Assembly (NCBI GenBank): GCA_949152475.1
Contig: OX424561.1
Location: forward strand, 19,958,481-20,022,480
Direction of reading: 5' to 3'
DNA: 64,000 nucleotides
Source of the DNA: Terebella lapidaria
Taxonomy: Eukaryota; Annelida; Polychaeta; Terebellida; Terebellidae
Position 1 is the first letter of the stretch. Every line of letters starts with the position of its first letter. The notes under the pieces were generated by a model, which saw only the letters and a list, made by a program, of their open reading frames with translations, ran no database searches and was not told where the DNA came from. The translations under genes were made by a program, and so were the position numbers. Positions 31,988-43,314 of the stretch are shown in pieces.

Positions 31988-33042
31988 GATATATATACAT
32001 GTAGGCCTGATAGTTATGATGCAGTGTATATAACATGCCTAAATCTGAAGAGATCTACAGTAACTATGTATATATATATAGAAACATAATACATTTATTT
32101 ATTAAAATCAATATAAACTAAATAAATATAGTTAAATATTTACATGTGTATATATGTAGATCTATGATGATGTGGGTCACCTTCCCTAGTGGATCAACAG
32201 AAACCCATAAGAGACCCATGGGTTTCTGATGCCAGTAATTTGATGATCGTAGATCGATAATTTGACCAGAAGCTACTGCATGCGTGCAAGACTGCAAGAG
32301 TACCGTAAACTTCTAATAAACGTGGGGGCGTTTATTAATTTCACTTGCCGTCCAGACCATGCGCCTATTAAAGACCTGCGTTCATTAGAGGCCCTCTGTT
32401 TACCAAAAGTTTTGCCGTACACCGTACATGAACTTTAACGTGAAATAGATCCGCTAAACCCAGAGTTTACCGTAAACCACGAACGCTAACGTTATGGCGC
32501 TTGACGGAGAAGAACGGAAAGTTATGACGTAATGCACATACTTTTGACTTTTACGTTACCGTTCGATATAGCGTAAGCGATGCTAAAGCTCCCTAATGTC
32601 AAAAATACAACGGCAATATTGTGACACTGTGTTGATGACGTTTTTGATTTTACGTTATTTATTTGCTTGACATCCTCAGAGTGCCAGACAGCGCATGGGT
32701 TCTCATATATCATATTCACTGTAAAATATGATTTATCTGAAAGGCCCCATGGAAATCTTATCCATAATGACTTTTGTATAGTAAAACAAATGCAGGTACA
32801 TGCAATTACCACCCTCACAGAGAATATTACTGCACTCGGCTTCGCCTCGTGTGGTAATGTTCATGCCCCGGGTAGTAATTCCATGTACATGCAGCGGAAC
32901 AGTGCAGTATTCGTATAATATATATGGGATGCCGCCAACGTAACTTATTATCACAACATTCATCTTGGACTTGCGTAAATGTACCTATGATTGCAAATGC
33001 ATAATATAAATTCTTGCTGTCGCAACTTCTCATCCACATACA

Positions 33043-33132
33043 ATATATGTGATGCAAATGTTATAGCAACATCACGTATATTGTTGGATATATGTGATGC
33101 AAATGTTATAGCAACATCACGTATATTGTTGG
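33043..33132. repeat. 45-bp tandem duplication carrying two ATGCAAAT octamers
   Basis: Two practically identical 45-bp units (33043-33087, 33088-33132) each contain ATGCAAAT (33052-33059, 33097-33104), the POU/Oct consensus, inside an imperfect inverted repeat GTGATG...CATCAC. Confidence 0.85.
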
Positions 33133-35918
33133 AATGTCTCATCCCATCATGCCCCAATATTGGCAAATTTCATTGCAAAATCTCGCAGAATCTCGACCAC
33201 TGTTGTACCTTTTCAAAGCATCGCCGAAACAATTCTCCTAACTAGATTTACTTACAATATACAATTAGATTCACGTGAAATATATACAGATAGTACAAAT
33301 TTTTAAAATCCCACTGTAGATTATGAGCGTATGTAAACCATGGCATCGGACACCAACAAACAGCTGGCGTAGCTGGTTTTTGGGAGAAAATAGTTCTACG
33401 CAAACGGAATATTCTACTTCACATACGAGCATCTGATCCATGCTAAAGCTGCTAGATTTTAGTGAGTAACAATTATGGAATGTCATTCAACAATAAACAG
33501 CTTTTTGTTAACTCTCAGGTTGATAGTTTATAATATCGAGATAATCATATTCACACATATAGCTTAATATAATAAATATATGCAAAAAGCACAAAATAAC
33601 AGCCATGGTTATAGTTTGGTTATAACAAATACCTCTCATTCATACACGCAAACAATATACATGTATGTTATGAACCATTCACATTCAAATTGCTGTTACA
33701 ACAAATATATCGGGTTATTCCTTTTCTCCCATTCTTTTATATTGCGACCTAAAAATTGCGATCATTCATACATTCATGCAAAATATAAGTAGGCCTATAT
33801 TAGATACACAAAGCTCGACTCAACATTCATGAGTATTAAATGGATTGCATTGATTTTGATCGTTTTGTTGTTGGATTCTGATCCAGATGATATTTACACA
33901 ATATGATTCCAGTAACCATCCACTTTCGAATTGAATATTGAAAACTCGTGATGACGCGTCCTACATCACCAGAATGTACAGTGTATTTGAATGACATAGG
34001 CCTACCGGTTTATTCATTAAAGAGGAATTAGTATTGTTTGTAACAGGTGTAATGACGTCAGTAAATATCAGCAAAATCAGTGCTGACATTGTCTGTTTCC
34101 TGCAATGTCGCCAATTTCCCGTGTAAATAATGAGTGTATAGTACGGGGAGTAGTAAGTACACATTATGTATAGTCACAAAGCATCGAATGTTTGAGACCA
34201 TTATTGGGGATCCAGTAATGCAGATATGACATGTATTATGGATTTCTCCCTTGGTTTCGCGCCTGAATTGCTCGGGGTTTGTGTGTTCGTGCTCACTTCA
34301 ATAACGGGGAAAAGGTTAATAAGTCACTTGCATCTTCACATTCAATTACTGCACCATCATGCACTTCACCATGGAAAATATAAGCGGATTGCTGCGTTCC
34401 ATTGGTGATACATAACCAAAAGAGGTATATACGCATCAAACAAAAAATCACACATCATTGTGTCTAAAATGGTATTACGAATATCCTGAATAGTCTCGAG
34501 CGAGTCAGGTATGAACGAAATCAATCGTCTATAGTCACGAGAAATGACTAGACCAAGTGGTGAAACCAATGACCAGTTACTAAAAAGTGAGCTTGCCGGG
34601 TATGAACGATACTTTTCCAGCACAGGCCGTGTCATGCGAGTTGGTTTATCACAGGATGAGCAGTTTTTGTCGGTATCCCGTCTATTTCTGTGATACCGGG
34701 AAACGCACCGATCAATACGAAGTAATTTGTGTGTGTTGCTGTTATAAAGTAACTAACCGACTGGGATTTAACCTTGGTTTATTTAAAAATATAATTATTT
34801 AAATTATAATATACAAACATAATGAAGTTGAGGTAGTTACAATAAAATGAGTTACAATGAGAAATAAGACATAATTATTGGAAATGGGTGATGACTAACA
34901 ATTACCATGATATGTGGGTAAATAACACAAATATGAACGACAAAAATCATAAGAATAGGCTTAACTGTACATATCTAGGACACAGAAAGAAAATTATACT
35001 GTTTTGAAGATAAACATTCCAGTCATTTGATATGTCAATTATCAAATTATCTTTATATTTCATTACGTTTCAATTATCATTTTAAAAATCCTTGGTCATA
35101 TTTCTGCTAACCTGATCATTGATCTGAAGCAGTTGACTTAGCATTTCCTCCATATCCCGTACTTTTTAATTGGTTGTAGTTTGATGAATATATTAGAACC
35201 CTATCCTATTCGTATCGAAAGTAAAAACACTCGTTTCCCGATGAAATGTTCACAGTAATTTGCCCTCGCCCGATCGGGGAATATAGTGAGTGTTCGCGCG
35301 CATGTCTTGAAAAGGAATGGTTTGAGCGAGATTAAATTTTAGGCCTACGGTATGAAGTGTACTGCTCGGTCTTCCTCGATTTTGATCGAAATGGATCAAA
35401 TTGGTGCTGTGGCAACACAGAATGTGAAAAACCATGACTAAACCTCCAGTGTAATCAAAATTAATAATTGGAAGTCAAGAATGACCATATTGTGCAGCCA
35501 GTTTTCAATATATTTTCGTTCAAGAGAAGTGCCTAGACATAGAACAACACTGAAATACTACAGCTTATGGGTATCAAAGTTTGTCGACACAGAACACTTA
35601 TTCATGTTCGATTTTTCACTATTATATTTGTATTTGTCTGTGGTCAATTCCCCCCGCCGTTTGATATATGACCGATGGTTGTTCGACCAAAATTCCCTAT
35701 TATCTCCTGAGGTCGAAAGTCCTCGACTGTCAGCTGAAAATATACATATAGTAACAAAAATGTAAGGGTCGAGTGTTTGCAATCTATGGTTGTCTAGTTA
35801 CCACATGATATTCATTTTTAATTCTGTCAAGTAAAAATATTTCCCAAAGCCAACTACTTGTGCATGTACATCAGTACGCATTTCATCTCTCTCCAACCAT
35901 GACAGCGGTCAGAATTAA

Positions 35919-36463
35919 AGCTGCTGCTTTCGAGTGTATGTAATATTTTTTCAAAAACAATTTTTTGTTAATCACATCTAATTCAATATAACAACAGGTG
36001 TGCTCAATGATTTTGACGTTTACAGTCCGTCCGAGTTGTTGTTTTTTTTTCATCTGTTTTAGTGCCCAATTTGTATCGGTTTTGTAAATAAACAAACGAA
36101 GTGTATCCATCAAATCCGAATGTAAACAAATGCTCAAATCGCGCTTAAAAGTCCACATTGAGTACATTTTCCAGTTCGTATGTGCATATATAGTGTAGTT
36201 TTGAGAAAATAATCAGTGATATACAATGATGTGCGCGGAATTGTCAGTCTATCTCGCACTTCTATGCTTTGTTTACATCTGCGTGTGATGGATACAGTTC
36301 CTGCATTTAAGCGAGAACCGCCTGTTCAAATGAGCAAAATTTCCCTGAGGACTGGTTATTTTCATTACATTTGATGTTAGTATGTTTCATTCAGTTAGTT
36401 TAGCATGTTTAGTATGAAATATAGTTTTCAAAAAAAAATTGACTGGTTTCGAAGGCAGCTGCT
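35919..36463. mobile_element. TTAA-flanked MITE, AGCTGCTGC family, copy 1 (piggyBac-like)
   Basis: The 545-bp segment is flanked by TTAA (35915-35918, 36464-36467) and has ends AGCTGCTGCTTTCGA / TTTCGAAGGCAGCTGCT. The empty site is present in receptor duplicate 1 at about 27676 (single TTAA). TTAA duplication is the hallmark of piggyBac-type transposition. No ORF. Confidence 0.85.
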
Positions 36464-36760
36464 TTAAATTGACTAACTTCGTCATTCATTTTGGTACCTG
36501 TATCCATGCGTTGGGTTGATATTCAGTGCGACATTGCAGTTCAAAACCCAGCTTCTAATGAAAGTGAAGCATGCACAGCTATTCAGAATACAAATGCTCT
36601 CAGCGTCAAACCCATTATTTGTCTGCATCATATATCTATTGACCATTCACGGAAACAGTGAATTATTTTGTAAGGCCTCGTCTATAATCTCTTCGCCAGA
36701 CACCTATGTCAGTAGTGCTCGCGTCATTGGGACCAGTTCAGCTTCAGACCGGCACACGTC

Positions 36761-37687
36761 ATGTCTTCCCTGGTGTTCGGGATTGTGGATTGTACCATCG
36801 GATGTTTGGTAATGACGGTCAATATCTTCCTGTTATACACCATCTGGATACTGACGACCAAGAAGAAGAAGTATGTGTCGATGTTCATGACACAGATGTG
36901 CGTGGCGGGTGTTCTTGTCAGTGCGGGCTTCACTCTGCGCGGGATCCTCGTCTTGGCTCAGGTCAACAGTTGGTTGGCCTGCGGAGTAGTTGTCTGCAGC
37001 AATTCGACCTTCATTGGTATATGTGGCTCCCATATGACCATGTTATACGTGGATTTATACCTGTCACTGAAGAAACTGAGCACGAAAACCGTGTTACCAC
37101 CGAAGATTGTGGGAATTGTATCGGTGGTCATTTCCGTGTTCTGGTTCATTCTGGGTTTTGGTGGGCTTGCGTTTATGAAATCAGAAATAAAGTCGTTGGA
37201 ATATATTGACTGCGCTCAGCGAGTTTACATGTCAGTGTACCACTTCGTCCTGATCGGGTTCTATGCGGTACTATTGGTGATGATGATAATGTTCCAGTGT
37301 CTCGCCGTGAAGGCCGCTAGGAATTCTGGGAGTGGAGCGGCAGAGCGTGGCAACAAAATTAATCAAACAACCCGGATGCTGAGAACCATGCGCGTTTTAC
37401 TGATTATCTACGGGACATGCTGGAGCATAACTCTTGTACTTCAAGCCGTTACCTCTCTCTGTCCTTTTTGTACTGACGACAGGGTACGTGGAATACTACG
37501 ACCAGTGGTACGGGTCATGATATTACTGCCATACATGATGAACGGACTGGTGTATTTGTACAACACACAAAATGTCAACGCCATATGGAGAAACACAAGT
37601 TTTCGGCATATCAGAAGCATGAATAGTGTGACCCCAGTTTCAGTAGTTAATACTTCAATGACGGGCACAGCGAGTGATAACAAATGA
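36761..37687 (+). CDS. Intronless class-A-like 7TM receptor 2 (orphan GPCR)
   Basis: A second intact 308-residue receptor that differs from receptor 1 by about 20 substitutions (roughly 93% identity) with no gaps. The changes fall in helices 4-5, the third intracellular loop and the tail. The altered switches DLY, CWSI and NGLVY are unchanged. Start codon and 5' context are conserved (GGCACACGTCATG). Both copies being open over 927 bp suggests selection or a young duplication. The 36-bp hairpin insertion found upstream of receptor 1 is absent here. Same family caveats as for receptor 1. Confidence 0.85.
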   Translation: MSSLVFGIVDCTIGCLVMTVNIFLLYTIWILTTKKKKYVSMFMTQMCVAGVLVSAGFTLRGILVLAQVNSWLACGVVVCSNSTFIGICGSHMTMLYVDLYLSLKKLSTKTVLPPKIVGIVSVVISVFWFILGFGGLAFMKSEIKSLEYIDCAQRVYMSVYHFVLIGFYAVLLVMMIMFQCLAVKAARNSGSGAAERGNKINQTTRMLRTMRVLLIIYGTCWSITLVLQAVTSLCPFCTDDRVRGILRPVVRVMILLPYMMNGLVYLYNTQNVNAIWRNTSFRHIRSMNSVTPVSVVNTSMTGTASDNK

Positions 37688-37789
37688 ATATGCAAATAAA
37701 TAATATAATGAATTTGTCCTCAATAACACCCAGACATGTACACCCGCATGCAGTCACAGAGTGCAACAAAAAGACAACGGCAATTATAT

Positions 37790-38480
37790 TTGCATCATCT
37801 GTCATGATATGTTCACTGTCATCACGTTCTGCACCACCCATGGTGACATTTTCTCCGTCATCATGTTCTCTATGTTATCTGTCATCACTTTCTGTTGCAC
37901 CACCCACGATGACAATTTTTGTGTCATCACGTTCCCTTGCACTACTGATGATGACATGTTCTCTGTCATCATTTTCTCTTGCACCACTCATGATGAGGTG
38001 TTCTTTCTCATCACGTTCTTTTGCACCACTCATGATGTCATGTTCACTGTCATCACATTTCTTGCACATTCATATTGAAATGTTCTTTGTCATAACGTTT
38101 GTAAAGCATTTGTAAAATTGGGAAATAAATGTATTATTAAGCGAGTGAAACTCAAATTGCTTTTTGCGCCAAATTTCAGTGCTGAAAGATCTACACATAC
38201 ACTTTCTCTTGTCATAAAACCTAATGAAGTATAAGTAAAATAAGCAACTAATGTAGGGTTTTCTTGCACCATCCGTGATGACATGTTATCTGTCATCATT
38301 TTCTCTTACCCCTCTCACGATGATATGTTCTCTGTCGTTACGTTCTATCGCGCTATTCATGATGGCATTTTCTCTGTCATTACATTCTCTAATTGCATCA
38401 CTCATGATGTCATGTTCACTGTCATCACATTTCTTGCACACTCATATTGAAATGTTCTCTGTCATGACGTTCTTACATTG
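37790..38480. repeat. Minisatellite of about 40-50 bp units (CATGATGACATGTTCTCTGTC), two blocks
   Basis: Degenerate units combining TTGCACCACTCATGATG with ACATGTTCTCTGTCATCA fill 37790-38075 and 38265-38480. A sequence ending in AAATAAATGTATTATTAA follows each block (38125, 38538), so the block and its flank were duplicated. Overlapping frames on both strands are open only because of the repeat. Confidence 0.75.
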
Positions 38481-38940
38481 GTTTGGATGTTTTGCGAAAT
38501 CACTATCAATGAAGAAGCATGTGTAAAAATTGGAAATAAATGTATTATTAAACGAGTGAAACTGGACTTTGTACATTTTTTCTTTGAAATTGTACCATTT
38601 CTCTTGTCATAAAACCTGTACAAGTAAAATTAGCAAATAATGTAGATTTATCGGACGAAACTCAGTTAGTTTAATAATATCGTTTCACTCTGTGTTTATA
38701 TCTCGGTCGAGTCCGATTCAGCCTTTTGAAATCGCCATTTTCGCACGCTTTCTTGAAAAGTTCTTGGCCATTAAATATGTGTAGCCGTACAAGCAATCCG
38801 AAAAATCCTTGGTATAACTGCATATGATAAAAGTTCAACAACACATATCGAGTCTTATAAGTTTAGTTATACAACATACAGCTATTCGCCCTAACGGTAT
38901 ACCATTTTGAAGATTGACCAATAAAAAGTCAAAATGATGG

Positions 38941-39614
38941 AATCGAATACATAAATAAATCTAGGATTTTACACAATCAAACTACTTCCACCTTTTACTT
39001 CAAACTACTTGAAGCGTTATAATTTGAGGCCAGGTTTGATCGTATAAACCGAGACTTCAAACTACATAAAAAAAAATTCTTGTACTTCAATAAATTCAAA
39101 CTCCACCACAAAGTTTGATAAACTCTATGATGACTCTTTGACTCTTTGATGTCAAACTATTCAGGCTCGTGTCCATATCCGAGCATGATTTTCACTTTAA
39201 AACTCGAGACGCTGAAGTATATAACACATATTCGTTCAGCGGCAACTTTGAACAAACTTCAAATGAGAATATTGATATAGTTTGATATAGTTTGCAGTGG
39301 TTTGAATGAGTTTGAAGTGACAAATTTGACCATATAAACCGGAATTTCAAAGAGTTTGATATAGTTTGAAATGTTTAGCATGACAGCTTTGATCTTATAA
39401 ACACCCACCATCAAAGAGTCAAAGAGTCATCATAGAGTTTATCAAACTTTGTGGTGGAGTTTGAATTATTTGAAGTACTTGAATATTTTGATGTAGCTTG
39501 AAGTCTCAGTTTATACGATCAAACTTGGCCTCAAATTATAACGCTTCAAGTAGTTTGAAGTAAAAGGTGGAAGTAGTTTGATTGTGAAAAATCCTAGATT
39601 TATTATGTATTCGA
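38941..39614. mobile_element. Foldback element with arms of about 220 bp
   Basis: ATCGAATACATAA at the left end (38942) is matched inverted by TTATGTATTCGAT at the right end (39614). The arms stay complementary through blocks such as CAAACTACTTCCACCTTTTA and ACTCTATGATGACTCTTTGA. The central 200 bp is itself rich in AGTTTGATATAGTTTGA repeats. No ORF and no clear target duplication. Confidence 0.85.
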
Positions 39615-39698
39615 TCCCGTCAGCGTACGTTTCTTAAATCTTGGAACAAAAGGCAAACTAATAAAAAAAATGTATTTCACCCTAGAATATCTTTATTA

Positions 39699-40005
39699 CG
39701 GAGCTTCTGAGGGGAAATGGAAGAAATATTTTTAGCACATTGTTATTGCGTTCCCTCGCAATCCGGATCGCGTTCCCTCGCGATCTTTTTGCGTTCCCTC
39801 GCAATCCGGATCGCGTTCCCTCGCGATCTTATTGCGTTCCCTCGCGATTGACTGGAATGCCAGGGAACGTGATCCGGAACGCGAGAGAACGCAATAAGAT
39901 CGCGAGGGAAAGCAGTAATATTGCGAAGGAACGCAATATTATTGCGAGGGAACACAATAACGATATGTCAAAAAATATTTCTTCCATGTCCTTTCAGCGG
40001 CTCCG
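39699..40005. mobile_element. CpG-rich hairpin MITE, copy 1
   Basis: The 307-bp element starts CGGAGCTTCTGAGG and ends with the complementary CTTTCAGCGGCTCCG, flanked by TA on both sides as in Tc1/mariner-type insertions. The interior has about five GCGTTCCCTCGC units on the left and about five inverted units on the right. Several units are themselves perfect hairpins (GATCGCG-TTCCCT-CGCGATC). No credible ORF. Confidence 0.85.
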
Positions 40006-40154
40006 TAGCTCTACTTTATGTTTCCAGTAGATATTTAATAATAAATACAGCTCGAGATCTGAATTCTTTTCATATCTAATAACAAATCTAGCTTGGAATT
40101 GTTTCATATCATCCATCATGCCAGTTTTTATATTATTTTCTAATAACTAATAAC

Positions 40155-41128
40155 ATAAGTTATTCGCTTATTTTCGAACTTACAGCTTAGGAATCAATTT
40201 GAACATATAGGAATTGATATACACTGAATATTCTGATGACATTGAATTTGACCTTTGACCTTATCTCACTTAATATTGAGATTAGAGACTAGGAATCAAT
40301 TGTGGACATATAGGAAATGATATATGCTGAATAATCTCGTGACTTTGAATTTGACCTTTGACCTCGGTTTCAAGGTCAGAGCACAAAATGGCCAATATCT
40401 CGCTTATTTTCGAACTTACAGCTTAGGAATCAATATGAATATATAGGAAATGATATACACTGAATATTCTGATGACATTGAATTTGACCTTTGACCTTAT
40501 TTTCAAGGTCATACCACAAATTGGCTAATATCTCGCTTGTTATCGGCTTTACAGCATAGGAATCAATTGGTAACATATAGGAAATGATAGAGGCTGAATA
40601 TTCTCGTGACCTTGAATATGACCTCTGACCTCATTTTCAAGGTCAGAGCACAAAATGGCTAATATCTCGCTTATTTTCGACTTTACATCAATTGTGCACA
40701 TTTAGGAAATGATATATGCCGAATATTCTGATGAGCTTGAATGTGACCGTTGACCCCATTTTCAAGGTCATACCACAAAATGACTAATATCTCGCTTATT
40801 ATTGACTTTACAGCTTAGACATTAACTGAGGGAATATAAGAAATGATATACCCTGAATATTCCTGTGACTTTGAATTTGACCTTTGACCTTATTTTCAAG
40901 GTCATAACACAAAATGGCTAATATCTAGCTTATTATCAACCTAACAGCTTAGGAATCAATTGTGGACATATAAGAAATGATATATGCTGAATATTCTAGT
41001 GAGTTTGAATTTGACCAGTGACCTAATTTCGAAGGTAAACGGGATAAAATGGCTAAAATCTAAAATATAAAGCATATATTGTCCGGTAACCTGCCTTAGC
41101 CCTTGGGCTAATTTTTTTATTTGCAATT
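40155..41128 (+). mobile_element. Helentron-like element, AGGTTACCGGAC family, copy 2 (5'-truncated)
   Basis: The right end has GTCCGGTAACCT followed by the TTAGCCC-TT-GGGCTAA hairpin and a T run (41091-41128). The interior is a tandem array of about 120-135 bp units. These contain phrases like ATGGCTAATATCTCGCTTAT and AGCTTAGGAATCAAT, and mostly TGACCTTTGACCT (a perfect DR1 pair, e.g. 40249-40261). The expected other end is missing. Confidence 0.65.
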
Positions 41129-42768
41129 CTCAAATAAAAAATAAAAAGTGTTCCCGCCCCTATTTTGAGGATAGTGACACCGAATTACAGCATGCAACTT
41201 AGGCGTACATAGTTAACTTACCTCCTTCTTTTCAACTCTCTCCGCCAAATGAGACGAAGATGCTACCGGTTTTCAAAAACAGTTATTCTATGTGGTTACG
41301 TGTATGTAATAATACATATAAAATTGTGATCAAGAATTGATTTACTATATTTCTCATGAATACTTCAATGGACATATTAACTGATAGAACGGATCTCCAC
41401 AATTACTCATCATTGAAATATATTATCAACTGACGTTTTTTGATGATAATAATACTAGTAAACAGAATCATCCTGTCTGTGCTGACTGCTGGGATGATGG
41501 CACACCAGTAGTGCCAAGGTGCCCGGCCAAGAGGTTTCAAGCCCAAATAAATCAAATTTCTAGAAATGAATTCATTAAAGTCATGTGTGTTACACATGAT
41601 TTCAATTCTAGAGGCTTGATTTATTTGGGCTTGAATGCGTCTGTGCGTAAGTGTTTTTTTTAACCAATCAATAAATCAAATTTATATTCATATGTGTGAA
41701 ATGTCGTCCCATCAAAAATAAAAATTAAAAAGTGCCTCCCTACCCAATTTTCTCTTGAGCTGAAGACGGTATTTTTTGCAAAATAAAAAACGAAAAATAA
41801 AAAATAAAAAATAAAAAGTCCCTCCCTACCCAGTTTTGAATAAAAATAGGAGGACGAGAAAAAGAAAATTATTTTTTTAGGCCTTAACTTGATTACATGT
41901 CGTCTCCTTCAGGTGCGTGGAAGCAAAACCCAACAAGGTTATTGCCCTAAGGGCCCAAAAAACTTGTGCTGCTTGTTCCTGTACTTTCACCGAGGGTACA
42001 AAAAGGTGCGAGACGGATTAAATGGTATGTTTCCAATGGACGAGTAATTTTACAAGGCAGTACAAGGTACTTATACCCAGGTCATTTATACATTAGAATA
42101 TTGGCAAATACATGTAAACAAGTTATGAGATTAGTTGTTGACTAGATTGATGGGCCCAACTATCATACGCTGCGCCTTAATACTACTCACCCTCTAAATG
42201 AATGTCATTTAATCGGTCTGTGACCTTCTTAATCCTTATTGAATAAAGAAGAAAGCGCAGAATATCATAATTTGGCCGATTAATGAACTAGTTACTCGTA
42301 ATCCAAAGTGTAATGGTTCAGAAAAAAGTCCGTGTTTTGTATTTTCATGTCCATGGATATTGAGTGTTATGATGAATCTGTAGCCATTGTTCTTGAAAAT
42401 TTTCAGCACGTCATTAGTATGTAAATGAGATGTTAATAAGAATTCATAACGTCATGAGGGGAGAGAGGGTATTTGTTGATCAGTTAAGTACTGTACTTTC
42501 TTGTCAGAGCCGCAGGAGACTATCTATGTTCATCATATACCTACGTATACATCTCCAATAGTGTTTACACAAGTTATATGGTTGCTCTAGATCTACTTCG
42601 TTGCACCATATATGCAAACGATATACCAAAAAATCCTATAGATATAGAGTTTTAGGGGAGAAGATGCAGTTAGCTGCCATGCCATGATGTTGTAATGCAT
42701 TGTGGCTATTTATGTTTTATGTAGATTCTGACTCGTAGGCGGATTCCTTCTACTTGTTCCTTGCACTA
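41129..42768. other. No gene seen; small hairpin element
   Basis: A palindrome of about 100 bp (41536-41636) has arms reading CAAGCCCAAATAAATCAA and its complement, around an internal ACATGTGTGT/ACACATG centre. A-rich stretches of AAAATAAAAAGT type recur near 41130, 41725 and 41790. Confidence 0.45.
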
Positions 42769-43042
42769 CGGAGCTTCTGAGAGGACATGGAAGAAATATT
42801 TTTAGCACATTGTTATTGCGTTCCCTCGCAATATTATTGCGTTCCCTCGCAATCCGGATCGCGTTCCCTCGCAATCCGGATCGCGTTCCCTCGCATTGTG
42901 CTGACGCCAATGACTTCTGAGAAGGTTATTCTACAAGATCGCGAGGGAACGCGATCCGGAATGCGAGGGAACGCAATAAGATCGCGAGGGAACGCAATAA
43001 CCATATGTCAAAAAATATTTCTATGTCCTTTCAGCGCCTCCG
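42769..43042. mobile_element. CpG-rich hairpin MITE, copy 2
   Basis: Same family as 39699-40005: starts CGGAGCTTCTGAGAGGACAT, ends with the complement CCTTTCAGCGCCTCCG, with TA on both sides. It has fewer internal GCGTTCCCTCGC units (274 bp in total) and a different centre, showing unit gain or loss. Confidence 0.85.
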
Positions 43043-43314
43043 TACTGATCCTTAAAAAAAACATTTTTTTTCTTATAAATTTAAGTGTGTGTGCAATGAC
43101 ACCACCGATCCTGTGTCACCACATATTTGTATCAAAATATTTCGTGTCCGTTCTGACACGCAAATTTGGCTTATTTTTGTAATGAAATTAGCGCACAAAA
43201 ACAACGGATATTTACATGTATTCGCACAAAATGAAACACGTGGTCAATTCTACCGAAAACGAGTTTCACTGTGACCGCCGACCTGCAGTTGTACATTGTG
43301 AATATCGTCGCTGG

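Larger units (their letters stand above)
28960..34050. other. About 5 kb without a recognisable gene
   Basis: Only repeats and motifs are seen. There is a poly-C tract near 29798-29809, GGCGCT/GGCGCTTATT phrases near 30805-30870 repeated near 31350-31430, and CTACTAGTAGA-type repeats at 31498-31620. A (TAA)n microsatellite lies at 31940-31987 and a 45-bp tandem pair at 33043-33132. Short ORFs here show no family features. Confidence 0.4.
34050..37750 (+). repeat. Segmental duplication copy 2 (receptor gene 2)
   Basis: This is the collinear partner of 25240-28960, with high identity in the gene and lower in the flanks. It contains the TTAA MITE at 35919-36463 that copy 1 lacks, so that element arrived after the duplication. 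Confidence 0.85.

Noticed and set aside
37684..38115. Ser/Thr-rich 143-residue ORF after receptor 2
   Set aside because: Open only because it lies in the CATGATGACATGTTC minisatellite; several other frames are open too.
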